The notes under the pieces are model-generated. The model made no database searches and was not told the DNA's origin. It worked only from the letters and a program-made list of their open reading frames with translations. Of a DNA stretch of 64,000 nt, positions 18,544 through 26,036 are shown one piece after another. This stretch comes from Lachnospiraceae bacterium. Lineage in GTDB: Bacteria; Bacillota; Clostridia; Lachnospirales; Lachnospiraceae. Each line of letters opens with the position of its first letter. The stretch's first letter is position 1. The DNA is taken from positions 1 through 64,000 of the forward strand of contig CASJPF010000004.1 of NCBI GenBank assembly GCA_949383255.1, read 5' to 3'. The position numbers and the translations under genes were made by a program.

Positions 18544-18708
18544 TACTTTTCACAGGCAATGTCAGTTAGTTAAGAAGACTTTCCAAACTAAAACTATGGT
18601 CTTGTAAAAAGTTTAAGAACAAAAGCAAAACACAGAAGAACTCAAATTTATTTTCAGCCATTTTTTGGAATTTTGTCTTAACTAACTGACATTGTTTCAC
18701 GGGAAGGA
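18544..18708 (+). mobile_element. family B MITE-like element, copy 1
   Basis: About 165 bp with terminal inverted repeats containing a 19-bp perfect match: CAATGTCAGTTAGTTAAGA at 18557-18575 and its complement at 18676-18694. Outer ends are TTTTCACAGG-like. The interior (TTTAAGAACAAAAGCAAAAC, TTATTTTCAGCC, TTTTTTGGAATTT) matches the reverse complement of 23582-23745. No transposase is encoded; the short reading frame crossing it on the minus strand is not a convincing gene. Confidence 0.85.
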
Positions 18709-18819
18709 ATGCGCATTTTGTAAGAATATGATTCAGAAATGAGGGGCGGTTTTTGCGAAGCAAAATTTGAAATATTGCTCCAAATAGTAATGCTTGTGGA
18801 GAGATTTACTATAAAAAGG

Positions 18820-18848
18820 TTGATGCGATGCATTGAAGATGCTATGAT
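18820..18848 (+). promoter_or_regulatory. sigma-A-type promoter for the MGMT-like gene
   Basis: TTGATG at 18820-18825 and TATGAT at 18843-18848, spacer 17 bp, 61 bp upstream of the GTG start. It probably serves the run of small genes up to 22.4 kb. Confidence 0.55.
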
Positions 18849-18909
18849 GATAACAGAAGAACTTAAAATATAAAAGAAAACTGTCTTTTGTGTATTAAAG
18901 GAGGTTTTT

Positions 18910-19227
18910 GTGGAGCAATCAACTTTTGAAAAAATATATGCTGTTGTCAAACAGATTCCATATGGACAAGTGGCAACTTATGGACAAGTTGCTGCACTTG
19001 CAGGGAATAAACGGTGGGCAAGAGTGGTTGGTTATGCGTTGCATGTCAATCCAGATCCAGATAGGATTCCATGTTATCGCGTTGTCAACAAAGATGGCAG
19101 GGTATCTGATGCGTTTGCTTTTGGGGGTGGAAACCGTCAGGTAGAGCTGTTGAAGGCTGAAGGTGTAGTGCTTGTGGATGGCTGTGTGGACATGCAGCGA
19201 TATCAATGGGAGAGACCGTTGTATTGA
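18910..19227 (+). CDS. single-domain MGMT-type (alkyltransferase-like) DNA repair protein
   Basis: 105 residues, GTG start after AAGGAGG. It consists only of the DNA-binding/active-site domain of O6-alkylguanine-DNA alkyltransferases: IPYGQVATYGQVAALAG (wing and helix) and the active-site loop IPCYRVV. The cysteine acceptor is present, with Tyr in place of the His in the PCHR motif. Alkyltransferase-like (ATL) proteins have Trp in place of Cys. It could therefore be a minimal suicide alkyltransferase or a damage-recognition protein. Confidence 0.8.
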   Translation: MEQSTFEKIYAVVKQIPYGQVATYGQVAALAGNKRWARVVGYALHVNPDPDRIPCYRVVNKDGRVSDAFAFGGGNRQVELLKAEGVVLVDGCVDMQRYQWERPLY

Positions 19228-19239
19228 GGAGAATAACAA

Positions 19240-20103
19240 ATGATATACTTATCTCATTTTGAGTTTCCAGACAGAGAGAGGGAATATGATTTTACCATGA
19301 AACAGAAGCATACCTGTTATGATACTGTTTATCCTTTTTTAATTCTTTCAAAACATCAATTAAAAATGCTTGATTTTGAACCAGTGACAATTTTGTATGG
19401 AGGAAACGGTTCAGGAAAGACAACAGTATTAAATGTAATTGCGGAGAAGCTTCACCTTGAGCGCGATACATTATATAACCGTTCTAATTTTTTTACAGAA
19501 TACACAAAAATGTGTTCGCTTGAAATGATTGGAAAAATTCCAGTAAACAGTAGAATTATCACAAGTGATGATGTGTTTGATTTCATGTTGAATTTGCGCT
19601 ATATTAACGAAGGGATCGACCAGAGGCGTGAGGAGCTATTTGAAGAATATCAAGAAGCAAAATACAAAAAATTTCAGATGCATTCACTCGAGGATTATGA
19701 ACAGTTAAAAAAAGTAAATGCAGCGCGCCGCAACACACAGTCAAAGTTTGTGCGTGACAGTTTGCAGAACAATGTTAGAGAGCATTCTAATGGAGAGAGT
19801 GCATTTCTTTATTTTGCGGATAAGATAAAAGAAAATGGGCTGTATTTGCTAGATGAGCCAGAGAATAGCTTATCACCAAAAAAACAGCAGGAGTTGTTGC
19901 ACTTTTTGGAAGATTCTGTTCGTTTTTTTCAGTGTCAGTTTGTGATTGCAACACACTCCCCCTTTTTGCTTTCCATGAAGGGGGCAAAGATATATGACTT
20001 AGATGAAGAAGTGGTAGATATAAAGCGTTGGACGGAACTTGAAAATGTGAGAGCATACTATATGTTTTTTAAGAAGTATGCGTGTGAGTTTGAAGAAGAA
20101 TAG
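19240..20103 (+). CDS. AAA/ABC-type ATPase (COG3910-like)
   Basis: 287 residues, ATG with GAGGAG eight bases upstream. A single ABC-like nucleotide-binding fold: Walker A YGGNGSGKTT, a helical insertion (about residues 125-170), Walker B LYLLDEPENSLSP and a C-terminal ATHSPFLLSM. It resembles small predicted ATPases found widely in Firmicutes, distinct from transporter ATPases since no permease is adjacent. The role is unknown; it starts 12 bp after the MGMT-like gene, so they are probably co-transcribed. Confidence 0.8.
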   Translation: MIYLSHFEFPDREREYDFTMKQKHTCYDTVYPFLILSKHQLKMLDFEPVTILYGGNGSGKTTVLNVIAEKLHLERDTLYNRSNFFTEYTKMCSLEMIGKIPVNSRIITSDDVFDFMLNLRYINEGIDQRREELFEEYQEAKYKKFQMHSLEDYEQLKKVNAARRNTQSKFVRDSLQNNVREHSNGESAFLYFADKIKENGLYLLDEPENSLSPKKQQELLHFLEDSVRFFQCQFVIATHSPFLLSMKGAKIYDLDEEVVDIKRWTELENVRAYYMFFKKYACEFEEE

Positions 20104-20125
20104 AAAAGTTAGGAGAGAAGGAAAA

Positions 20126-20533
20126 ATGAGAATTGCAGTGACATATGAAGATGGAATGGTTTTTCAGCATTTTGGACATACGCAGCAGTTTAAAATCTTT
20201 GATGTGGAAAATGGTGAGATTCAAAAAGAGCAGGTTGTAGATACACAGGGAAATGGTCATGGGGCACTCACTGGTTTCTTGACAGAGCAGGGTGTCGATA
20301 CACTACTTTGCGGTGGAATTGGCGGCGGTGCGCAGAATGCTCTTGCATTGGCGGGGATTCAACTCTATGGAGGGATTTCTGGAGAAGCTGATGAGGTGGT
20401 TAGGGCATTTCTTGCAGGGAGGCTTTCTTATAATCCAGAAGTACATTGTAACCATCATGAACAAAGTTGCGGGGAACATTCCTGTGATAGCAAAGAACAT
20501 AATTGCGGTGGGCATGGACGCAGAGGCGAGTAA
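20126..20533 (+). CDS. NifX/NifB-like Fe-Mo cofactor-binding domain protein with His/Cys tail
   Basis: 135 residues. The ATG at 20126 has AGGAGAGAAGG upstream; an in-frame ATG at 20078 lies within the preceding gene. The first 105 residues match the dinitrogenase iron-molybdenum cofactor family (RIAVTYEDGMVFQHFGHTQQ, TLLCGGIGGGAQNALALAGI). The last 30 are a His/Cys-rich tail with repeated HC, HH, CGEH and CGGH units, suggesting metal binding. No nitrogenase genes are nearby. It overlaps the start proposed for the methyltransferase by 20 bp. Confidence 0.85.
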   Translation: MRIAVTYEDGMVFQHFGHTQQFKIFDVENGEIQKEQVVDTQGNGHGALTGFLTEQGVDTLLCGGIGGGAQNALALAGIQLYGGISGEADEVVRAFLAGRLSYNPEVHCNHHEQSCGEHSCDSKEHNCGGHGRRGE

Positions 20534-21344
20534 TGTGGACTATATAGGAAATATTATAGAGATAACGGATTTTAATGCGCCACAGCTTGACGTATATGCA
20601 AGAATTACTGAGGGACAACTTTTGAATCGCCAAGAGCCTGAGAAGGGAATGTTCATTGCAGAGAGCCCACGTGTGATTGAGAGAGCACTTGATTATGGTT
20701 GTGTGCCAATTTCCATTTTAATTGAAACAAGACAAATACAAGGTCAGAAAGATATTATCAAACGCTGTGGTAATATTCCTGTGTATACAGCAGAATTTGA
20801 TGTTTTGACACAGCTTACAGGTTTTAAACTAACACGTGGTATGTTGTGTGCCATGTATCGTCCAGTGCCAAAGACTGTCTTAGAAGTTTGCACAGGGGCA
20901 CGCAGACTTGCTGTACTTGAGAATGTAGTGAATCCTACAAATGTTGGTGCAGTTTTCCGATCGGCAGCAGCGCTTGGCGTTGATGGCATACTACTGACGC
21001 CTGCTTGCAGCAATCCGTTGTATCGGCGTGCAATTCGTGTGAGCATGGGAACAGTATTTCAAATTTCATGGGCGTTTTTTTCAGAAGGACAGGGAATAAA
21101 ACTGTTGCAAGATTTGGGGTTTCGGACGGCGGCATTGGCATTGAAGAAGGATGCGTTAAACATTGATGCACCACAACTTAGGAAAGAAGAGAAGCTTGCG
21201 ATTGTACTTGGCACAGAGGGAGATGGGCTCACTGTGGAAACGATAGAATGCTGTGATTATACAGTGCGGATACCAATGTCAAATGGTGTCGATTCTCTGA
21301 ATGTAGCAGCGGCAAGTGCAGTGGCATTTTGGCAGTTGGCATGA
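20514..21344 (+). CDS. TrmH/SpoU-family RNA 2'-O-methyltransferase
   Basis: 276 residues from the ATG at 20514 (GGTGGG upstream). A GTG at 20535 with GAGGCGAG upstream is an equally plausible start. The N-terminal substrate-binding region (FIAESPRVIERALDYG) is followed by the knotted SPOUT domain with NPTNVGAVFRSAAALGVDGI, LGTEGDGL and PMSNGVDSLNVAAASAVA, the three SpoU motifs. It methylates ribose in rRNA or tRNA with S-adenosylmethionine; the target is unknown. Confidence 0.88.
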   Translation: MDAEASNVDYIGNIIEITDFNAPQLDVYARITEGQLLNRQEPEKGMFIAESPRVIERALDYGCVPISILIETRQIQGQKDIIKRCGNIPVYTAEFDVLTQLTGFKLTRGMLCAMYRPVPKTVLEVCTGARRLAVLENVVNPTNVGAVFRSAAALGVDGILLTPACSNPLYRRAIRVSMGTVFQISWAFFSEGQGIKLLQDLGFRTAALALKKDALNIDAPQLRKEEKLAIVLGTEGDGLTVETIECCDYTVRIPMSNGVDSLNVAAASAVAFWQLA

Positions 21345-21390
21345 GGAGCTATATTAGATTTTTGTCAATAGAAAGAAGAGGAGTAATATT

Positions 21391-21768
21391 ATGGAATTAG
21401 CTAAATATTTTAAAAGTATAATTGATGAGGATCAATCTGCTATTGTTATTTGTAATCTAACACATGAGATTATCTATATGAATCCAGCAGCGATTGTTCG
21501 TTATAAAAAGAGGGGCGGGGAAGCACTTGTGGGACAAAGCCTACTAGATTGCCATAATTCGCAATCTGTTGAGAAAATTAAAAAAGTTGTCTCGTGGTTT
21601 GAAGAGAGTGTAGAACACAATAGAATTTATACACACTACAATAAAAAAGAGAATAGGGACGTCTACATGGTTGCGCTACGAGATGAGGACAAAACGTTGA
21701 TAGGGTATTATGAAAGACATATATACAGGGACAGAGAGACAGCCAAGAAGTATGATTTTTTGGCATAG
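21391..21768 (+). CDS. small PAS-domain protein
   Basis: 125 residues, ATG after AGAGGAG. It consists almost wholly of one PAS fold (AIVICNLTHEIIYMNPAAI, GQSLLDCHN, then a beta sheet ending LIGYYERHIYRD). No output domain, signal peptide or membrane segment is present. Such single-domain PAS proteins recur in Lachnospiraceae and may bind a small ligand or haem, which is inference. The stop is adjacent to the acylphosphatase gene. Confidence 0.8.
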   Translation: MELAKYFKSIIDEDQSAIVICNLTHEIIYMNPAAIVRYKKRGGEALVGQSLLDCHNSQSVEKIKKVVSWFEESVEHNRIYTHYNKKENRDVYMVALRDEDKTLIGYYERHIYRDRETAKKYDFLA

Positions 21769-21782
21769 TGAGGACAGAAAAT

Positions 21783-22052
21783 ATGATTGTCAGAAAACAT
21801 TTTCGCTTCACAGGAAGCGTACAGGGCGTGGGATTCCGCTATCGGGCAAAATATGCTGCAACTGGAATGGGAATTACAGGTTGGGCAAAAAATGAGTATG
21901 ATGGTTCTGTTGAGATGGAGGCACAGGGAACAGAGGAAGCAATCAACAGAATGCTGGTGATGATTAATAAAAGTGACTACATCATCATTGATTCTATTGA
22001 AACAAAGGAAATACCACTTAAGGAAAAAGAGCATGCGTTTTCTGTAAGGTAG
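21783..22052 (+). CDS. acyP: acylphosphatase
   Basis: 89 residues, the normal size. The ATG at 21783 has TGAGGA eight bases upstream; a GTG at 21768 is less likely. The catalytic Arg is in GSVQGVGFRYR and the catalytic Asn in GWAKNEYDGSVE. It hydrolyses acyl phosphates such as carbamoyl phosphate in the cytosol. It follows the PAS gene closely and precedes the Dabb gene. Confidence 0.92.
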   Translation: MIVRKHFRFTGSVQGVGFRYRAKYAATGMGITGWAKNEYDGSVEMEAQGTEEAINRMLVMINKSDYIIIDSIETKEIPLKEKEHAFSVR

Positions 22053-22091
22053 ATTTATTAGGCAAGGATAATTGCAGAATAGGAGAGAGAA

Positions 22092-22394
22092 ATGGTAAAA
22101 CATGTAATATTATGGCAGTTAAAGGACGAATTGACTGACAGCCAGAAGGCAGAGGTGAAGGAGGGAATTAAGACAGGGCTTGAAGCACTTTACGGAAAAA
22201 TACCAGGTCTGGTTGAGATTAAAGTGGAGATAAATCCATTGTTATCTTCCAATGCAGATGTAATGCTAGATTCCATTTTTGAGAATGAGGCGGGACTGAA
22301 AGAATATGCAGTGCACCCAGAACATGTTGCTGTGGCAGATAGCAAGGTACGACCATATACAAAGACAAGAATCTGTATGGATTTTGAAATATAG
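22092..22394 (+). CDS. Dabb-family (stress-responsive alpha/beta barrel) protein
   Basis: 100 residues, ATG with AGGAG upstream. The sequence (MVKHVILWQLKD, LEALYGKIPGLVEIKVEI, then HPEHVAVADSKVRPYTKTR) matches the Dabb ferredoxin-like fold, which usually dimerises. Some members are small enzymes; no catalytic assignment is possible here. It is the last gene before the tRNA pair. Confidence 0.88.
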   Translation: MVKHVILWQLKDELTDSQKAEVKEGIKTGLEALYGKIPGLVEIKVEINPLLSSNADVMLDSIFENEAGLKEYAVHPEHVAVADSKVRPYTKTRICMDFEI

Positions 22395-22539
22395 ACATAG
22401 ATTTAAGGATTTATTTTGTGTAGCTGATTTATAACAATGTATTTGTAGCAATTTTAAAAGAGATGTTTGTCTTGATATATTATTTTTTGTTTGAAATGCA
22501 CAAAAATATTTTTGAAAGAAAACTATTATAAAAAAGTAC

Positions 22540-22568
22540 TTGCTTTTTTATTAAAACTGTTGTATGAT
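22540..22568 (+). promoter_or_regulatory. sigma-A-type promoter for the tRNA-Glu pair
   Basis: TTGCTT at 22540-22545 and TATGAT at 22563-22568, 17-bp spacer, 51 bp upstream of the first tRNA. The region between is AT-rich with no other gene. Confidence 0.55.
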
Positions 22569-22618
22569 TTAATAGTTGTCAGCAATACAGAAAGCAGACA
22601 ATAGAATATAACAGTTAT

Positions 22619-22690
22619 GGCTCGTTGGTCAAGCGGTTAAGACGTCGCCCTCTCACGGCGAAAACAGGGGTTCGATTCCCCTACGAGCTG
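22619..22690 (+). tRNA. tRNA-Glu (anticodon CUC)
   Basis: The cloverleaf is complete: acceptor GGCTCGT with ACGAGCT (G1-U72 at the end), D arm GUC/GAC, anticodon stem TCGCC/GGCGA around loop CTCTCAC (anticodon CTC), T arm AGGGG TTCGATT CCCCT, discriminator G. CCA is not encoded. It reads GAG codons only. Confidence 0.93.
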
Positions 22691-22718
22691 TTTTTCATTT
22701 TATAGTTAAATTTGTTAT

Positions 22719-22790
22719 GGCTCGTTGGTCAAGCGGTTAAGACGTCGCCCTCTCACGGCGAAAACAGGGGTTCGATTCCCCTACGAGCTG
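22719..22790 (+). tRNA. tRNA-Glu (anticodon CUC), second identical copy
   Basis: Identical over all 72 bases to the tRNA at 22619. The duplicated unit begins about four bases upstream (TTAT before GG). Only 28 bp separate the two, so they are almost certainly one transcript. Confidence 0.93.
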
Positions 22791-23090
22791 TTGACTGTTT
22801 TAGACAGCCCAACCCATTAAGAACGCTACAAATACCAGATGTATGGTGTTGTGGTGTTTTTATTTTGCAGAGAATGAATTGTATTTTGCTAATTATATAG
22901 CTAAATAGACTTTTAAAAACTTTGATATAGAGCAGGCAAATCCTGTGAAATGGTAGATAAGTTAAATAAGTTTGATTGGAGACAATGAATGATAAGATAT
23001 ATAAATATAAGAGTCCGTATATGTATCCTATAGGTGTATTTTTTTGATAGGTGCCTACAGGGTGAAAATAATATCAAGGGCGACTCTATT
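22791..23090. other. AT-rich region with no confident gene
   Basis: Short frames here are not convincing; one overlaps the second tRNA. The only structure seen is a weak inverted pair AGAGTCC (about 23009) and GGCGACTCT (about 23079) flanking 60 bp just before the broken gene that follows. Confidence 0.4.
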
Positions 23091-23325
23091 ATGACAATAA
23101 ATTGGAGAGGAATAGGATATCGGAGGTATGTGAGAAATAAGACAATACAAAGGAAGAAGCGTATTAACAATGCAACGTATGGGCTTGATTGGTGTCCTCA
23201 GACAGCACGCAAAAAGGAAAATTTATTGTGAATGTGGTTTGTGTAAATTTGATAAGAAGTATGGATTGCCAACGATTAAGGGTATGAGAGAGAAGTCAAG
23301 GGAGAAAATACTGATGAAAGATTAG
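23091..23325 (+). pseudogene. frameshifted small basic CxCxxC protein
   Basis: The first frame from ATG 23091 encodes a basic N-terminus (NWRGIGYRRYVRNK, RKKRINNATYGLDW) and stops at 23231. A second frame, shifted by one base, continues from about 23206 with KRKIYCECGLCKFDKK and ends at TAG 23323. Together they recall a family of roughly 80-residue Clostridial proteins with a basic head and a CxCxxC zinc-like motif (recognition from memory). A single-base change around 23190-23206 separates the halves, so this is probably a broken gene. Confidence 0.55.
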
Positions 23326-23339
23326 GAAAGCGACTTTAT

Positions 23340-23453
23340 GTGATAGAGTTAAGAAAAAGAAATTTATTCCCAAATACCAAAGAGGTATTGGCAGCATACT
23401 TTCATTGTGAGTTAGACAGCAATAAATTTTACTGTCGTTTAGGTTTTACATAA
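23340..23453 (+). pseudogene. short open fragment, possible gene remnant
   Basis: A 37-codon frame from a GTG at 23340 (VIELRKRNLFPNTKE, then FYCRLGFT) has no ribosome site. It follows the frameshifted gene and precedes a strong terminator. It reads like the C-terminus of a larger protein, but I do not recognise it. Confidence 0.25.
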
Positions 23454-23461
23454 CACAGAAT

Positions 23462-23496
23462 AAAAAAACACTTTAGGCGCCTAAAGTGTTTTTTTA
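23462..23496. terminator. bidirectional terminator
   Basis: A 17-bp perfect palindrome AAAAAAACACTTTAGGC / GCCTAAAGTGTTTTTTT, flanked by A and T runs, is a strong Rho-independent terminator in either direction. Confidence 0.85.
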
Positions 23497-23581
23497 TTAC
23501 AACTCTATATAACACTATAACATAACTAAAAATATAAGTCTAGTAGTTTTTTAATAAAATTATATAATAGAGGTAACGGTT

Positions 23582-23745
23582 CGTTACTTTTCACAGGTAA
23601 TGTCAGTTAGTTAAGACCAAATTCCAAAAAACAGGCTGAAAATAAGTTTGAGTTTTTCTGTGTTTTGCTTTTGTTCTTAAATTTTTTATGGTGCCATAGT
23701 CTGGAAAATCTTCTTAATTAACTGATATTGCCTGTGAAAAGGAAC
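23582..23745 (-). mobile_element. family B MITE-like element, copy 2 (inverted)
   Basis: About 164 bp with CTTTTCACAGG outer ends and the GTCAGTTAGTTAAGA inner repeat. Its reverse complement matches 18544-18708 along the whole length. It lies 5 kb from copy 1 in opposite orientation and ends about 140 bp before the helicase start. Confidence 0.85.
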
Positions 23746-23882
23746 CTTCAATTCTGTTATGTATGCAAACATGACAGAATTATAACAGAACAATCACAAT
23801 ACGCAACCCCACAATGGGAAGTACGTATACAAACCCTGTAAATGGGAAAGGACAAAAGTTCTTAGAAAGGTATGGGTATGAT

Positions 23883-25949
23883 ATGTCGGATTACAAAATG
23901 ACAAAGAGTAAAGAGTGGCAGCAAGAAATGGTACACTTAAAGGAATGTAGAGAACTGATTGCCTCAAATATAGCAGAGTATGAGCAGCAATACGAGAAGC
24001 GCCACAAGGAGACAGAGGCGCTGTTTGACGAGGTACAGAGTGGTAATGTGGAGCTTTACGGTCAAATGATGACCTCCCGAAGCCTTGAGGAGCACAGTTT
24101 GAACCAGTTAAATAAAAATCAGGCAGCGTATGACAAACCATTTTTTGGAAGGATTGATTATCGCAATTTAGATGAGCGGTTATTTGAATCAATCTATATT
24201 GGAAAGCATGGTGTCCTGCGCAATAAGATTGATGTAGAGATTGTGGATTGGCGGGCACCGATTTCTACAGTGTATTACGAGAATGAATTAGGAAAGGGGA
24301 CCTACAACATCCCCGACAGTCATAGTGACGGCAAGGGTCGTGAGTATCATATAGACCTAAATCTAAAACGCACATATGATATTGAAGAAGGACGTATACA
24401 GGGATTTTATGACAGTGATGTGGCGGCAAATGATGAGCTGCTTGTAAAGTATCTAAGCAAAAACCGAGATGCCGTACTAGGAGATATTATTGCCACGATT
24501 CAAAAGGAACAAAACGAGATTATACGAGAGAGTCCATTTCATAATGTCATTGTACAGGGAGTTGCGGGGAGCGGCAAAACGACGGTGGCAATGCATCGAA
24601 TTTCCTATATTATGTACAATTACAAAGAGCGTTTTACCTCCAATGAATTTTGTATCGTAGGAGGGAGTGATATTCTGATTGACTACATCACAGGCGGGCT
24701 TCCGGAATTAGATGTATATGATGTGAAGCACATGCGCATGGATGAGCTGTTAATTCATTTATTAAAAAAAGAATGGAAGAAAAAGTATCAAGTAGTATCG
24801 CCGTCGCCAAAACTTGCATGGAAGAGCAAGATGTTGTTTGCGTCAGAGTTAGAACAACATATGCAGAGATTGCGGGAGCATATTCTTGGCAATTGTGTGG
24901 TGTATGATGAGGAACTTGGTATGCTGTTGTCACAGAAAAATAATGATGATTTTATTAATGGAAATCCGAGCTATTCCATCAATCGACTTTTGGTGACCTT
25001 AGATGAGCGTCTACGCACCCGTATTAAGTTACAGTGTCATGGGCGTGAGGAGATTGGAATATACAAGAAAAAACTTGTCCAATACAAAAATTATTTTTCA
25101 AATTATTGTTATAAAGGAACTGTAGTCAACTTGTATTTGCAATTTCTCGAAATCTATGGAAAGGCATACTATATTAATATGGATTCCGTCATAGAACAGA
25201 TTTCACGCGGTATTTTTGATGTGTATGATGTTGCCGCGATGCTTCTCATTTATTATAGAGCACTACAAAGAAAGCCAGATGAAGAATTTGGACAGGTTTT
25301 TATTGATGAGGCACAGGACTTTGGACCGATTGTTTACTATGCTTTGCATACAGTGTTGCCAGAATGCTATTTTACCATTATGGGGGATGTGTCGCAAAAT
25401 GTCAATTATGAGTGTGGTATGAATGAGTGGAATGATATGTGCCAGAAAATCTTTGATAGCAGCACAGATCAGTTCCGAGTACTTGCAAAGAGTTACCGAA
25501 ATACGATTGAAATTTCGGAATTTGCCGGCAAGATTCTTACTAGCGCATCAAGAGGGGCTTACAAAATTGAACCTGTTATCAGGCATGGCGAACCTGTTCA
25601 CTTTATAGAAAGCATTTCTAGGGAGGAGGCAGCAGGCATTTCGGTCGAAATTCTAACTAAAATGCAACAGAAAGGATATGAGACAATGGCAGTTATTTGT
25701 TTTTCTGATGAGGAGAAAGAAAATGTTGTCAGGCATCTTAGAAATCAAATACTGTTGATAGATTCGGATAAGAGCGGTTTTAGTAAGGGTGTGATGGTAC
25801 TTACAGTGCCAGAAACCAAGGGACTTGAATTTGATTGTGTGCTTCTGTGGAAGCCAGATTTGAAAGGCTACAAGGAGAATCCTAAGCTGGCAAAGCTCTT
25901 GTATGTAGCTGCTACGCGGGCGTTGCATGAGTTGTTTGTGGTGAAATAG
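23883..25949 (+). CDS. HelD-like UvrD/Rep superfamily 1 helicase
   Basis: 688 residues from ATG 23883, which has AAAGG 12 bases upstream. In-frame ATGs at 23814 (no ribosome site) and 23898 are alternatives. An N-terminal coiled-coil arm (WQQEMVHLKECREL to KETEALFDEVQ) is followed by the helicase core: Walker A VQGVAGSGKTTVAMHR, motif II FIDEAQDF, motif III YFTIMGDVSQN, motif IV LAKSYRN and C-terminal KGLEFDCVLLW and LLYVAATRA. The coiled-coil plus split core is typical of HelD, which releases RNA polymerase from DNA. It may perform that role or DNA repair. Confidence 0.85.
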   Translation: MSDYKMTKSKEWQQEMVHLKECRELIASNIAEYEQQYEKRHKETEALFDEVQSGNVELYGQMMTSRSLEEHSLNQLNKNQAAYDKPFFGRIDYRNLDERLFESIYIGKHGVLRNKIDVEIVDWRAPISTVYYENELGKGTYNIPDSHSDGKGREYHIDLNLKRTYDIEEGRIQGFYDSDVAANDELLVKYLSKNRDAVLGDIIATIQKEQNEIIRESPFHNVIVQGVAGSGKTTVAMHRISYIMYNYKERFTSNEFCIVGGSDILIDYITGGLPELDVYDVKHMRMDELLIHLLKKEWKKKYQVVSPSPKLAWKSKMLFASELEQHMQRLREHILGNCVVYDEELGMLLSQKNNDDFINGNPSYSINRLLVTLDERLRTRIKLQCHGREEIGIYKKKLVQYKNYFSNYCYKGTVVNLYLQFLEIYGKAYYINMDSVIEQISRGIFDVYDVAAMLLIYYRALQRKPDEEFGQVFIDEAQDFGPIVYYALHTVLPECYFTIMGDVSQNVNYECGMNEWNDMCQKIFDSSTDQFRVLAKSYRNTIEISEFAGKILTSASRGAYKIEPVIRHGEPVHFIESISREEAAGISVEILTKMQQKGYETMAVICFSDEEKENVVRHLRNQILLIDSDKSGFSKGVMVLTVPETKGLEFDCVLLWKPDLKGYKENPKLAKLLYVAATRALHELFVVK

Positions 25950-26036
25950 TTTCTTGTGAAAAGCAAGGTAGTATGATAGACTTTATACGAAACAATTTGA
26001 TATTACAACAATGCAAAATAAGGAAGGAATGATATC

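Noticed and set aside
18566-18763. Minus-strand frame of 65 codons within family B copy 1
   Set aside because: It covers the MITE interior, is not open in copy 2 in the same way, and has no ribosome site.
22395-22540. Possible regulatory RNA between the Dabb gene and the tRNA promoter
   Set aside because: AT-rich with no stable stem; nothing specific to support.
22712-22900. Plus-strand reading frame of 62 codons
   Set aside because: It starts before and runs through the second tRNA-Glu gene, has no ribosome site, and is explained by the tRNA.
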